NCBI GenBank assembly: GCA_949825045.1
Contig: OX463835.1
Location: 22,027,201-22,091,200 of the forward strand
DNA from: Argyresthia goedartella
Taxonomy: Eukaryota > Arthropoda > Insecta > Lepidoptera > Argyresthiidae
Direction of reading: 5' to 3'
Length of the DNA: 64,000 nucleotides
The notes beneath the pieces are model-generated. The model made no database searches and was not told the DNA's origin. It was given only the letters and a program-made list of their open reading frames with translations. Shown here one piece after another: positions 51,040 to 62,814 of the stretch; the first letter of the stretch is position 1; each line of letters begins with the position of its first letter. Made by a program: the position numbers and the translations under genes.

Positions 51040-52697
51040 ATGGACGAGCCTAAAAGCCCTTCTAAGGGCTACAGTGTCAGTGACAGTGAAAGTGACCGCC
51101 AAGCCGATGTGACAGGCAGCCCGCCGCTGGGGATCACCCCGCGCCGTAGTCACCTCACCACATCGGCATCCCTGGACCGCCTGCTCCCCGTCTCAACGTC
51201 GACGGAATATGGGTCCCCATTGGTGCGCCGTCCGGTTTCGCCGAGAGCGGAGCCAGCACCCCAGCACCGCGCCCCCCCCCCCCCCCCCCCCCCGATCAGT
51301 GAGGCACCCGGTGCCGCCAACCGCGCGTCCGCCCGCCCCGTCGGCGACCACGTCGCGAGTGCCCGCCCGCCCCACGCGCTCCGCCGCTGCGCCCGCGATA
51401 GTGCCCGCCCGCCCTACGCGCCCCGCCGCCGCGCCCGCGAACCCGCCCACCGCCGCGACTGTGCCCGCCCGCCCTACGCGTCCCGCCGCTGTGCCTGCGA
51501 ACCCGCACGCCGCCGCACCCGCGAAAGGGCCCGCCCGCCCAATGCCGCCCGCCCGCCCAACGCCGCCTGCCGCTACCGCCGCCCAAACCGCAGCCGCGAT
51601 CGCCACCACCACCGCCACCCCGCGTCGGGAGGCGCTGCGCCACAGCAGCCCCGCCAGCCGCGCTATCCGCCCCTTATTGTGGAGGTCCTTCCCAACTGGG
51701 CCGACCACTTCAGGGCGATAGCCAGCGAGCTCGGCCGGGCTCCCAGCGCGCGCGCCTACCAAAAGGGTGTGCGCTTCACCCCCACGGCCGAAGACGAGTA
51801 CCGGCTTGTACAGCGCTATCTGTGCAGGCTGGAGAAGGACCACGGAGTTCGGTGGTTCTCTTACTCGCTGCCGGCCGACAAGACCCAGAAGGTGGCGATC
51901 CGCGGGCTGCCTTCCAACACCACGCCGGAAGAGATCGTCGCGGCACTTGCAGAACTCGGTGTGGAGGCCGAGTACTGCAAGCAGATCCGGGCGCGCAAGG
52001 GGCGCCCCGGTTGCATCTTCTACGCGTCCCTGCGGAAGAATCCCGACCTTGCCCCCGGTGCAGTATGTGAGATCTCAGAGCTCATGTACATGCCGGGGGT
52101 GAAGATCGAGGCTTGGCGCTCCAAGCAGGGCCCGGCCCAATGCCACAGGTGCCAACAGTTCCGGCACTCGTCGCATATGTGCCACCGCCCCCTGGCGTGC
52201 GTGCGTTGCGGCGGTCCCCACTCGGCGCGGGAGTGCCCCCGCCCGAAAGACCAGCCGCCGACGTGCGCCAACTGCGGTGGCCCGCACACGGCCAATAACG
52301 CGACGTGCCCCGTGTTCCGCCAGGAGGCGCGGAACAAGAAGGCCGGCACTGTGGCGCTCACTAATGCGCCTGGGCCCAAGAAGATGCAGCCCCCCCCTCC
52401 GCCACGTCCTGAACTGCAGGAAGAAACGGCGCCCGCCTCGCTTATGGCGCAGGCAAACGACGGAGTCCCCAGGCAGAAGACGAAGCGGGGGGGAAGAAGA
52501 AGAAGGCGACGGCTCCACCTGCCGCCGGCGCCGCGGCGGCTACTCTCGCCACTAGCGAGACTGCGGCCGCCACTGGCGCCGCCACTCCGGCTGCGGCGAT
52601 AGGGCAGCAGGACTTGGGGCACCTCACAGCCCTGCTCGCCCTCCTCAGCGACCCCACTGCCCTGGGCAGACTCACCGCTCTGCTCCGCAATGCATGA
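51040..52697 (+). pseudogene. Jockey ORF1: gag-like protein with CCHC zinc knuckles
   Basis: From the ATG at 51040: acidic start (MDEPKSPSKGYSVSDSESD), a long low-complexity Pro/Ala/Arg region following a C run at 51274-51293, a conserved block (LIVEVLPNWADHFRAIASEL, VAIRGLPSNTTPEEIVAALA), and three CCHC knuckles (CHRCQQFRHSSHMC, CVRCGGPHSAREC, CANCGGPHTANNATC). After a G run near 52487 the original frame appears to be the one ending ...LGRLTALLRNA with a TGA at 52695-52697; in the present frame the protein ends at 52602. The Pro-rich stretch reads more naturally (ARPTRPAAAPA) in another frame, so indels in the C run are likely. The protein binds element RNA. Confidence 0.75.
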
Positions 52698-55325
52698 GCC
52701 GCTCAGGGTCGTCCACTGGAACGCGCAGTCGCTGACAGGGAAGAAGCGGCTGCTCCACGTGTTCCTGAGGGACTACCGCGTCGACGTGATGCTCATCAGC
52801 GAGACATTCCTAGCCGGAAGCGACAAGCTGTCGCTGCCCGGCTACTTCGTCTACCGCAAGGACGAGAAGTCCACCAGCGGCCGGGCCTTTCGAGGCTTGG
52901 CAGTCATCGTCGGCAGGAAGATCGTCCACCAGCTCGTTGACGCCCAGGAGTATACATCCCTGTATGCTTTGGGCGTCGACCTTCAGGTCGCCGGCCAGGT
53001 GCTGCGACTGTACGCCGTGTACAAGCCCCCCAGTACCCCAATCCGCACCTCTGAACTACGGGGGTTGCTGCAGTCGCCGCATCCGACACTCGTCGCTGGC
53101 GACCTTAACGCCAAGCACACCGTCTGGAACTCCACCAGGGTGTGCCCAGCTGGACGCGCCATCCTTGCCGACTCCGTGAGCCACAACTAGGATGTCATCG
53201 GTCCCGCCGAGCGCACCCACTTCGATTCGCGGGCCGGTTGGGACACCATCGACGTCGCAGTCGTCAGAGGTCTCCGGACTCCCATCGGACTGACCTCCCA
53301 TCGGACCACAGGCCAGTACTTCTCGTCTTGGCGGACCTGCCCACCCGGGTCTCTCCGCCAGCATCACGCCGACGCTACCAGTGGGGCGCCTTCACCGCCG
53401 CCCTCGACCAGTCTTCGACCACATGCCCAGTCAACCAGCCGGAAGACGTTGACCGCCTGGCATCGCTGCTAACAACCCAGATCCGAGACGCGCTCGACCT
53501 ATCATCGCACACCGTAGCTCGCGGGGGGAAGCCCAATCCTCTTTCTGCTGAGCTACGCGCACTCATCCGCGATAAGCGCGCTCTCCGGAAGCAGTGGCAG
53601 CAAACCCGCTGCCCAACGATGAAGACCAGGCTCAACGCCATGACGGCAGAGCTGAAGCGCCGACTTGATATCCACGCCGAAGAATCTTGGGAACGCCACG
53701 TCGAGTCCATGGGCGACCACGTCCCCTCCGTGCATCGCCTATGCCGGGATTTGTCGACTACTCCAACTCCCATCCGACCAATCCTGGGCAGCGACGGCCT
53801 ACCAAGATTTCGAGCCCAAGACCGTGCGGAGATCTTCGCCGAATGCCTCGAGAAGCAGTTCAAGCCGAACCCTACGGATGTTGTGGAGCACGTCGCAGCA
53901 GTCGAGAGACACCTGCGAGAGTACTTCGCCTCGCCGATAGCTCCCGAAGAGGACCCCACCGTCGTCACGCCCGGCCAGATCATGCGTGCATTCAGACGTA
54001 CCAAGCCCAGGAAAGCCCCGGGCGCAGACCGCATACCTAACATGGCGCTGCTACATTTGCCGCCACGTACTGTGGTGGCCGTTACGCGCCTGTTTAACGG
54101 TATCTTGCGCACGGGCCACTTCCCAACCCAATGGAAGGAGGGCTTGGTCATCATGTTGCCCAAGCCGGGCAAGGACTCCAAGGTGCCTGAGAGCTATCGG
54201 CCGATAACTCTACTGAGTACCATCTCAAAGGTGTTTGAGAAACTCATGCTGGCGAAGCTACTGCCCCACATCCAGCCGCGCCCAGAACAGTTCGGCTTCA
54301 GGTCCGAGCATTCTACGACGCTTCAGCTCACCAGAGTACTGAATGACATGACGGTTTGTTTAAACAAGAAGGAATACACTGTCGCAGTACTCCTGGACAT
54401 GGAGAAGGCGTTTGACAGAGTATGGCACGAGGGGTTGCTGTACAAATTGTCGACGTCTCCAGCCCCAAGAAGACTGGTCCAGATCATCGCCTCCTTCCTG
54501 AAGAATCGCCGCTTCCGAGTGATGGTGGAAGACGCCGTCTCCGAGGAACACCCCGTTGCAGCCGGCGTCCCTCAGGGGTCCTGCCTGTCTCCAGCCTGTT
54601 ACTCCCAATATACGGACGACATCCCCGTCGGGCCGGGTGCCCAGCTGGCACTCTTCGCCGACGACGCTGCCTACTACGCGTCGTCGATCCAGGCACGGCA
54701 CGCTGCCGTCAAACTGCAGCGCACCCTGGACATCTTGTCCGACTGGCTCGCCAAGAGGCGGTTGTCCGTCAACGTTGGGAAGACGCAGGCGCTCATCACA
54801 GGCCAGTCCCCCCTTCCACCAACACTCCAGCTCCAAGGACAGGACATCGCGTGGTCTCCGCAGGTGAAGTACCTGGGAGTGACCATCGATCGCCGGCTCA
54901 CCATGAAGCAATATGTCGACAACGTCGTCAACCAGGTCAAGGTGGCACGCGCCAAGCTGCGTCCACTTCTCGACTCCAGCCTCCCTCTGAGGGCGAAGCT
55001 CGGGATCTACAAGTGCTACGTGAGATCCCGCCTCACCTACGCGGCCCCGGCATGGTACGCCCTGTGCTCGGAGACGAACAAACGGAGACTCCGAGCCCAA
55101 GAAATCCTTTCTTTGCGTACCATCGTCGACGCCCCCCGCTACGTGAGGAATGCGACGATCCAGAGGGACCTCAGATGGGAACCAGTGGACCAGTTTGTCC
55201 AGAGGCTGGCGAAGGGCATGTTCGCGCGTGCGGATAGCTCACAACATCCGCATATCCGCGACATGGCGCCGTACCACGCGCGCCCGCCCGACCGCCGCCG
55301 CCTGCCACGCGACCTGGTTGCCTAG
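52690..55325 (+). pseudogene. Jockey ORF2: endonuclease-reverse transcriptase with two lesions
   Basis: The start ATG overlaps the ORF1 stop in ATGCATGA. Endonuclease: VVHWNAQSLTGKKRLLHVFL, SETFLAG, VAGDLNAKHTVWNS, then TAG at 53188-53190 where reading should continue, and DTIDVAVV. A frame change near 53295 leads into SDHRPVLL (Asp-His) and an open frame to 55325. RT: NMALLHLPPRTVVAV, YRPITLLSTISKVFEKL, FGFRSEHSTTLQL, VLLDMEKAFDRV, VPQGSCLSP, LFADDAAYYASS (Asp pair) and a C-terminal tail. The RT half is intact; the endonuclease carries one stop and one frameshift. Confidence 0.85.
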
Positions 55326-55504
55326 CCGGCGATCATCCAACGGAACACCCCTCGTGAGAAGATCTCCACCACCCGCGAGGGCCCCCCGATGACCTGTCCA
55401 TAGGAGTGGACAGAGGCGCTTCTTCAGGAAGAGATCCGATGATCTGACCCTGACTCCCCACGCCCCAGAATGGGTGCGTGAGATGAATACTTGATGGATT
55501 GATG

Positions 55505-55737
55505 GAGTCGCTTCAATCGGAGCTCGGTTCGCACAGGCTACACATCAAAAAACAACCAATAAAATATCTTTATTCTCATAACATACTTAAATCTAATAGA
55601 ATATGAACACAAAACATAAGTTGCTTAACTAGGTTTTCCTTAACTCTAATGTCCTACAAATATTATCTTTATTTATTTATTTTAACAATATATTTACAGT
55701 AATCATTTAAACAGTGACGTCGCTTTCGTCGTTAACA
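55505..55737 (-). repeat. Pao 3' LTR, inner part
   Basis: Begins with the right copy of GAGTCGCTTCA (55505-55515), continues like 62588-62809 and ends TTAACA at 55737. The pol frame ends inside it (55707). Confidence 0.92.
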
Positions 55738-57722
55738 TTTCTCCCGCCGTCGCCTTGCGAATCTACTGGTAGAACGACGATCTTCTTGGTCGAACGCCGC
55801 AGGATGTGGCCGTTGCTGGTGGCCACGTCGACGACTCGCACCACGCCGTCCTTGCCCGGGAACGTCCTCGTCACTCGACCCCGCGGCCATGTGTTGCGGG
55901 GGAGGTTGGAGTCGCAGATGATGACCACGTCACCGACGGCCGGGGGTGTCCCTTTATTATGCGGCTCCCGCCGATGTTGGAGTAAGGGCGCGTACTCGCG
56001 CACCCAGCGGCGCCAGAAGGTGTCGGCGAGCTGCTGCGCGCGCCGCCAGTGTTGACGGGCGTTGGCGTCGCTGTCGGTGAACGTGCCGGGCGCTGGTGAG
56101 TAGCAGTCCGGCCCGAGCAGGATCATATTGGGTGTCATTGCCGGAGGGTCCTCCGGGTTCACGGGCACGTAGGTGAGGGGGCGGGAGTTCACTGTCGCCT
56201 CCGCTTCCGCCAGCAGCGTTTGCAGTGTCTCGTCGCTGGGGTGTTTCTCGTGCAGCGTGGCCTTCATCGCCTCCTTCACGGTGCGGACCATACGCTCCCA
56301 CGCCCCTGCCATGAAAGGGGCAGAGGGGGGCAGGAAGCGCCAGTTGATGCGGCGGGCGTCAGCGGCGTCCTTCATTGCCTCCGCCAGCTCGCGGCAGGAA
56401 CCCCGGAAGGCTGTCGCGTTGTCGCTCCATAGTTCTGTGGGGCACCCGCGCCGTGTGATGAAACGGCGCAGTGCGTTGATGGCAGAGTCGGTACTGAGCG
56501 AGGTCACCACTTCGAGATGTATTGCCCTTGAAGTCATGCAGGTGAACAGCGCGATGTATCTCTTTTCACGGTGTCGGCCCACGGTGACCTCCAGTGGCCC
56601 ATAGTAGTCTAGGCCCGTGTAGGTATAGGGGCGTGCGTGGTGCGCCAGGCGCGCCGCTGGTAGGTCTCCGGTGGAGGGCTGCGCCGGCTTCGCCTTCTTC
56701 AGTCTGCAGCTTGGGCACCGGGCGATGGCTTCTTTGACCGTCGGGCGAATCTTCGTTATGTATAATCGCTGACGGAGCTCGTTGACCACTATTTCCGTGC
56801 CGCCGTGATGTAGCTTCTCGTGTACGTGCGAAACATATAATTTTGTGTAATAATGTTTCCCATGTAGTATTATTGGTCGCACTGTTTCTTCGTAGAAGTT
56901 GTCGGCCGCCTCAATCCTGCCTCGTAGTCGTAGTATGTGTTTTTCGTCTATGTACACACTCAGCTTTGCTAGTCGGTCCTCCTTGTCTGGCGTGCGGCCC
57001 TCCTGTATGCGTTGTCTCTCTCGGGCATAGGAGTCTTCTTGTGCGGCACGAATTAATAATTGTTCGGCGGCGAGTAGGTACGGCGCCTCTAGCGTTACAA
57101 ACTTTCTCTGTGGAGGTGTTGCGCCGGGGGGCGCCGAGCCGACGGGCGCTCTCGTGCACGTTTTGTTCATTCGCTTGTTCCAGGCTTGATCTCGTTCGTT
57201 GTTGGCGCGGGTCCGTTTTCTTTTTGCCGCCGCTACTGTTTCGGTGGCCGGAGGCGCTGCGAGGGGAGGCCTGTGTCGGAGTAGGTCGACGAACTGCAGT
57301 ACTCGTGCTGTCGCTCTCAACAAACGGGTCCATTTGGAGAAGCGCTCGAACTGGGGTAGGTGCGGATGCTCTGGCTCCCGAGGGCAGGTAGCTGCAGCGC
57401 AGACTTCTTTTTCTTCGCCGGTGGCGGCAACTTCGACAATGTGCTCTCGGGGCCAACTCGCTTCGGGTGAGTATAGAAACGAGGGGCCGTTGAACCACCT
57501 GTGGTTCGAGTCGAAGTCCGCTGGCGTCGCTCGGGTGGCGTCGTCGGCAACGTTGTGTGCGGTCGGCACCCACCTCCAGTCGTCTTTCTTAGTGTTGTCT
57601 TCTATTTCTGCGAGTCGGTGTGCCACGAATGTCTTGTAGGAGCGCGGCTCGGCTCGTATCCACGCTAGTACTGTGCGTGAATCGCTCCAATACGTTTTCG
57701 AGGCGATCTCGAAGTCGTGTTC
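55707..57722 (-). pseudogene. Pao pol, C-terminal part: RNase H end, integrase, DUF5641-type tail
   Basis: Same frame as the RT block, after a TAA at about 57725. It shows the end of RNase H (DWRWVPTAHNVADDATRATP), then an integrase zinc domain (HVHEKLHHGGTEIV ... CPSCRL), the core with YTGLDYYGPLEV, LWSDNATAF and GAWERMVRTVKEAM (DDE), and a tail with PAVGDVVIICDSNLPRNTWP and FPGKDGVVRVVDV. It ends within the LTR. The region from 57626 is one open frame of 639 codons. It inserts element DNA into the genome. Confidence 0.85.
55738..55752 (-). other. Polypurine tract of the Pao element
   Basis: On the element strand GGCGGGAGAAA directly abuts the 3' LTR (TGTTAACG), the expected place and composition. 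Confidence 0.75.
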
Positions 57723-59582
57723 TTAGACGGCTTGGGCGATCCGCACACCTAGCACGGCCGCTTGTAGTTCAAGCCGTGGTATGGAGATTGGTTTGGTGGG
57801 CGTGACGCGGCTCTTGCCGGCAGCGAGCGTCACTTTGATGGAGCCGTCGGCGCGTATCATTCTCCAGTACACCGCGGCGGCATAGGCCTCCCCGCTGCTG
57901 TCGACGAACGTGTGGACTTCGTAGCGGGCGGCCGGAGTCGTGTCGTAACATCTGGGTATTTTTAGGTTACCTAGGTCACGTAGGCGACCTAGCCATTCGC
58001 TCCAGCGCCCGCGCAGGCCTTCCGTGATGTCGTCATCCCAGCCCGTGTTGTAGCGCCACGTATCTTGCATGATTCTTTTCGCCGGTGTTGTCAATGGTGA
58101 GATGAGGCCCAAGGGGTCGAATATTGACATAATGATGCTGAGGGCCTCCCGCTTTGTCGGTGGGCGGAGATCGTTGATGACTTCGGGCGGAGCTCTTCGT
58201 ACGTTGAGACGAAAACGGATGGTGTCCTCGTTTGTGTCCCATAATAGCCCGAGTGTCTTCTCTATCTCACTCCCGCCGATGGGGACCGTGTTGCCATCTC
58301 GCTCTTTCTTGTTGACAACGTTGTTGATAGCGTCGCGTTCGTTTGTGGCCCACCCGCGTAGCTCGAAACCGGCTTGTTTGTGAACGTGGTCGACTTCTTT
58401 TGTTATTTTCTTTGCTTCGCTTATAGTGTTGAAGCTCTGCAGGTAGTCGTCTACGTAGTGGTTTCGTTCTATTGCTTGCGCAGCTTGTGGGTGCAGCGAT
58501 GCGTGTTCTTGTGCATTTCTGTTCTTTATGTATATAGCGGTGCACGGAGACGACGATGCGCCGAACACCACGGAGGCCATGCGGTATTCTTCTGGTTCTC
58601 CCGTACGGCGATCGCCTCGCCACAGGAAACGTAGTGCATCTCTGTCTTCTTCTCGTATTTTTATCTGCATGAACATCTCTTTCAGATCGGCCGTTACTGC
58701 GATGCTGTGTTGTCGGAATCTCATGATGACCCCGGGCAACGACTGAAGGAGGTCTGGGCCTGGAAGGAGCATGTCGTTGAGGCTGCGGCCGTGTGAGGAG
58801 GCTGCGGCATCATGGACCACTCGAATCTGCTTTTTCTCCGGGTTGCAGACGGCGAAGTGCGGTAAGTACCACGTTCTTCCGCTAGGCGGCGTGTCGGCGC
58901 GCTCGGCGTAGTTAGAGGTAAGTAGATTGTTGATGCGTTCTTCATATTGTTTTTTCAGGTTGTCATCGCGGTCCAACTTCCTCTCGAGCGTGTATAGGCG
59001 CCTCAGTGCATCGTTGCGGTTATTTGGGATCTTGTCTATTTTTCCACGCCATAGTAGGCCCGTCTCGAAGCGGCCGTCTGGGAGGCGGCGGCTTTTCTCT
59101 TGCAGTATTTTCAGTGCTTGTAGTTCGGGATCACTTTTCTGTCTTCTTGGTTCAATTGAGAGTGACTCGAGTGCGAAGTATTGCTTCATCATTTCTTCTG
59201 TCTTGTCGGCGGGCTTGACGCGTGTGAGGTGAGCGCAGCAGTATGTTATTGGGGCCGCTTGTGTTGTGCGGCACCCGTGCAGCACCCACCCCAATGCAGT
59301 TTTCGAAGCTACGGGTTGATCGCGCCGTCCTTTTCTTATGTCACGTGACACGATCAACTCCCAGTTATCTTGTCCGACGAGTATCTTCGGTGTAGCTTCG
59401 TTGTAGGTGAGTTCGTGCTTGATATCTTCGATGTGCGTGCAAGTTTCCATCTCTTGGTTGCTTATGGACTGCGTGGTGAAGTTGAGGCTTTCTACTGTGT
59501 GCGCGTTCGTGATTTTCTTTTCTGTGCCGCCGTGTTGCCCTCTAATGTGTAGGGTGACTCGCTTGCTTTTGTTGTGTGCCAT
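57723..59582 (-). pseudogene. Pao pol, reverse transcriptase and start of RNase H
   Basis: 619 codons open between a TAA (59583-59585) and a TAA at 57723. After a linker with LVGQDNWELIVSRDIRKG come the RT motifs WYLPHFAVCNPEKKQIRVVH, LPGPDLLQSLPGVIMRFR, AVTADLKEMFMQIKI (first Asp), ASVVFGASSSPCTA and NHYVDDYLQSF (Asp pair), then FDPLGLISPLTTPAKRIMQD, and RNase H beginning at THTFVDSSG-type HTFVDSSGEAYAAAVYWRM. Catalytic residues are present. The flanking TAA codons are nonsense mutations, because coding continues in frame on both sides. Confidence 0.87.
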
Positions 59583-60270
59583 TTATTTGCCGCCCACGCC
59601 TTGGACCCACATAGGTTCGGTGGGTCCGTCGAGGCCGAGGGCGTCGGCGAGTGCGGCGTCCACGATCGTCACGGTGCTCCCGTCGTCAGGGAGGGCGTAG
59701 GCTTGAATCTCGGCCCGGGGCCCCCGCAGTATGACAGGTGCAATTTTCAAGTAGCCTCGTGTAGTAGCGGTTGCGGGCGCGGCCGTGCGCTCGCTGGTGA
59801 CCGCCACCACCTCTTCTTTTCTCTTTTGCGACTCTTTTGAGGCGGCTGCTCCGGTGGGAGCGGCTTTTTCGTGATGCAGCAGTTGATGCTGTCGCATGGG
59901 GCAGCCCTCGTGTCCGCACGGTTTTGCGCGGCACGTGAAGCGCTGATGTGTGCTTGACAGGCAGCGGTAGCACGTGTGGTTTTTCTTTGCGACTTCCCAG
60001 CGCTCGTTCACGGTGAGTTTGTTGAATTGTGGGCACGCTGGGAGCAGATGCGACGCGTGTTTGCATAGTGGGCACGCGTGCTTCTCTTCTTTCTGCTTTG
60101 GAGTTTCTGTGGTGGCAGCGTAGGTGCGCTCGGTCCTCTTGCGCGCCGTCGGCCGGGCTTCACGGAAGTCTGATGTTTGTTCGGGCGGGGTGTAGGGGGC
60201 GCACTTGTCTACTTCTCTATTCAGGAAGTCGGCGATCTTCTTAAGTTCGGGCGTGTCTTCCTTTTCTAAG
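59583..60270 (-). pseudogene. Pao gag end (second copy of zinc knuckles) and aspartic protease
   Basis: Holds the downstream unit of a 580-bp tandem duplication: ELKKIADFLNREVDKCAPY, knuckles (CPLCKHASHLLPAC, CYRCLSSTHQRFTC, CGHEGCPMRQH), then the protease AYALPDDGSTVTIVDAALAD (active-site DDGS). It ends GVGGK before TAA. In-frame with the RT block. Confidence 0.82.
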
Positions 60271-60849
60271 GAGGGCGTAGGCTTGAATCTCGGCCCGGGG
60301 CCCCCGCAGTATGACAGGTGCAATTTTCAAGTAGCCTCGTGTAGTAGCGGTTGCGGGCGCGGCCGTGCGCTCGCTGGTGACCGCCACCACCTCTTCTTTT
60401 CTCTTTTGCGACTCTTCTGAGGCGGCTGCTCCGGTGGGAGCGGCTTTTTCGTGATGCAGCAGTTGATGGTGTCGCATGGGGCAGCCCTCGTGTCCGCACG
60501 GTTTTGCGCGGCACGTGAAGCGGTGATGTGTGCTTGACAGGCAGCGGTAGCACGTGTGGTTTTTCTTTGCGACTTCCCAGCGCTCGTTCACGGTGAGTTT
60601 GTTGAATTGTGGGCACGCTGGGAGCAGATGCGACGCGTGTTTGCATAGTGGGCACGCGTGCTTCTCTTCTTTCTTCTTTGGAGTTTCTGTGGTGGCAGCG
60701 TAGGTGCGCTCGGTCCTCTTGCGCGCCGTCGGCCGGGCTTCACGGAAGTCTGATGTTTGTTCGGGCGGGGCGTAGGGGCGCACTTGTCTGCTTCTCTATT
60801 CAGGAAGTCGGCAATCTTCTTAAGTTCGGGCGTGTCTTCCTTTTCTATG
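59691..60849 (-). repeat. 580-bp tandem duplication inside Pao gag-pol
   Basis: Unit A 59691-60270 and unit B 60271-60849 are nearly identical; both begin GAGGGCGTAGGCTTGAATCT (plus). Unit B lacks one G in a G run near 60777. The duplication repeats the nucleocapsid knuckles and the start of protease. Confidence 0.92.
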
Positions 60850-62015
60850 GCGTAGTCATACCATTTGTTCTTCAATATCGGCGTTAGCTTGTCCACAATC
60901 GTTCGCAGTAGCTCCGGGTTGTAGAGGTACTGCGGCTTTTTTAGTAGTTCGATTGTGGCAACGGTGTTGGCGATGCGGCCGGCGAATATGCATAGGTCAC
61001 GTGGGCTGTCGGTGAGTCGTGGCAGCCCCTTCATCTTCTCTGTTTCTCCCATTAGTAGCGCGTCTGGTCTTCCGAATCTTCGTTCTAGTGCTTTGATGAC
61101 GTCTTCCGGGTGCGGCTGGCTGATGAGGAGGGCGCTGACGGCCTCTCAAGCGACACCCTTGAGACTTCTTCGGATTCGGGCCACATTTTCACACGCAGAG
61201 AAACTTGATGAGGACTCAATGTAAGCGGCCTTGAAGTGTAGCCACTCGTTGCACAGGCCGTTGAAGACTGGTAGGTCTGGTATGTACTTCTTGTTTGATT
61301 TGCTTGTTTGCAGGGCTTCGGCCAGGGCTGTTGATAGCGACGTAACGTCCATCACGGCGGGTCTCTGTGGAGCTTCTTGTGGCGGCTCCCGCCGCTTGCG
61401 CAATGAAGTGGCGCACGCGGTGAGTTCCCGTCGTTCTTTATTGATGGGGATTTCTATCGCGGCTTCTGTTTCTGGCTTTCGGTTGAGCCAATCGGCTATT
61501 CTTTGTGGGGCAAGGTCTTCCTCCTCTTCGGACTCTTCCGGCGACGACGTCGCGTTGATGCGTTCCTGCCGAATCTTCGCTAGTTCTGCTTCGGCATTTA
61601 TACGCCTCAGCTCCAACTCGGCTAGCCTCTCCTTGGCCTCCAACTCCGCGAGGAGTCTCTTGCTAGAGGCCTTGGATCGGCACGACCGAGCAGGCTTGAG
61701 CGTTTTCGTGTTCGTCGGTGGCGGCATTAAATCGGCGGTGTGGCGTTCGATGACCGTGTCTGTGCTGGCGGCGGGTGTGGCTCTGATTCCTGACGTGTCG
61801 ACGTGGCCTCTGGCGTTACTGGTGCCGGAGGTCGTGTCGTGACTACGTGCGTCCGTCGTGTTCGTGCCCGTCGTCGCGTTGGTGTCTTCGGTTGTGCCGG
61901 TGCCGGTCGTGGTACCGGTTCAAGTCGTGGTATCGGTCCCGGTCACGGTTTCCGTCGTTGTGCCGCCGCTGCCGGAAGAGTCTTCTTTTCCGCTGTTACT
62001 TCTGGTTACAACCAT
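60271..62015 (-). pseudogene. Pao gag: matrix/capsid region and first knuckle copy
   Basis: The ATG at 62013-62015 opens a Thr/Gly-rich segment, a TGA follows at 61920-61922, then from 61727 a charged coiled coil (LLAELEAKERLAELELRRIN), the capsid-type block YIPDLPVFNGLCNEWLHFKA, a TGA at about 61149 in place of an expected Arg codon, ALERRFGRPDALLMGETEKM, KPQYLYNPELLRTIVDKL, and the first knuckle copy in a shifted frame. LPVFNG...W..F is the usual signature of Pao gag. Two stops and the slip near 60777 make it inactive. Confidence 0.82.
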
Positions 62016-62068
62016 CTTCTTAATTTTCTTGATGCTTCAGTGATCCGGCTTCGACGAGGACCAAACAA
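62016..62068 (-). other. Pao leader with primer-binding site
   Basis: On the element strand TGGTCCTCGTCGAAGCCGG starts five bases after the 5' LTR (62045-62063). The plus strand therefore shows a tRNA-3'-like ...GACGAGGACCA. The tRNA species is not identified. Confidence 0.65.
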
Positions 62069-62809
62069 TGTACGCGATGTACATAGAGTACCCCGCAATT
62101 CGTATTTGTGTGTACTTATTGCGGGGCGCAGCGTGGACTGTAGATTTTCTTATTAGGTTGATGGCGAAGAGGGCTCGAATGATAACGCAGTTTCTTCAAT
62201 ATTTGCAGGCGGAGAGGCGAGGGGGAAGCCTTGGTGCTTCTTCTGCTGTAGCTCGATCGGGAATGGCTTTTCGGCGGCGCGCGCGCGCCTTTTATTGGAC
62301 CGCCTGAGAGTAGTTTTGTTTACCTCAGACCCCGCGCCGCACACCGCCCCCTTCCTCGCCCCTCCTTCCCCGCTAGGTTTTATTTCTAATTAAAATGGTT
62401 TTATTTTACATTTATTGTCTTAAATCTATGTTTATTCAATACCTTAAGTCTCTAAATATCTTTTTACATAATGATTTGGGTGACCGCGGGCTTTCAAATA
62501 AGGGTTTTGTATTATTTTGGCCGGCCCGCGGTCCCCCGCCTCACCGAGGTATTAAATATAGGTGCCTGCGCGCCTCGAGTCGCTTCAATCGGAGCTCGGT
62601 TCGCACAGGCTACACATCAAAAAACAACCAATAAAATATCTTTATTCTCATAACATACTTAAATCTAATAGAATATGAACACAAAACATAAGTTGCTTAA
62701 CTAGGTTTTCCTTAACTCTAATGTCCTACAAATATTATCTTTATTTATTTATTTTAACAATATATTTACAGTAATCATTTAAACAGTGACGTCGCTTTCG
62801 TCGTTAACA
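62069..62809 (-). repeat. Pao 5' LTR (741 bp, uninterrupted)
   Basis: Begins TGTACGCGATG, ends TTAACA. It serves as reference for the split left LTR. GCTGT follows at 62810-62814. Confidence 0.93.
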
Positions 62810-62814
62810 GCTGT

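Larger units (their letters stand above)
50800..55504 (+). mobile_element. Jockey-clade LINE, full length, inserted in the Pao LTR
   Basis: A 4705-bp GC-rich element starting TCAGTGGAGTGC, with a 240-bp 5' UTR, gag-like ORF1 (51040-52697), ORF2 (52690-55325) and a 3' UTR ending ...TTGATGGATTGATG. It is flanked by the 11-bp duplication GAGTCGCTTCA (50789-50799 and 55505-55515). The intact right LTR shows the unoccupied site. The high GC contrasts sharply with its surroundings. Confidence 0.92.
50281..62809 (-). mobile_element. Pao-clade LTR retrotransposon with a nested Jockey LINE
   Basis: The two LTRs are 741 bp each once the nested LINE (50800-55504 plus one target duplication) is removed from the left one. 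Both start TGTACGCGATG and end TTAACA. The 5-bp target duplication is GCTGT. The gag-pol frame runs on the minus strand from 62015 to 55707, in one frame except for a one-base slip in one duplicated block, with four in-frame stops. The LTRs differ at about six to seven positions by eye, so it is older than the BEL element at 28755. Confidence 0.9.

Noticed and set aside
51193..52690. Long Gly/Ala/Arg-rich minus-strand frames
   Set aside because: Antisense of the Jockey ORF1 low-complexity region; no domain.
53375..55100. Long minus-strand open frames opposite Jockey ORF2, and similar ones opposite Pao pol
   Set aside because: They are shadows caused by high GC and few stop codons; the real coding frames on the other strand carry clear motifs.
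56843..57639. Plus-strand frames of 146-182 codons
   Set aside because: Antisense to Pao integrase; no motifs.
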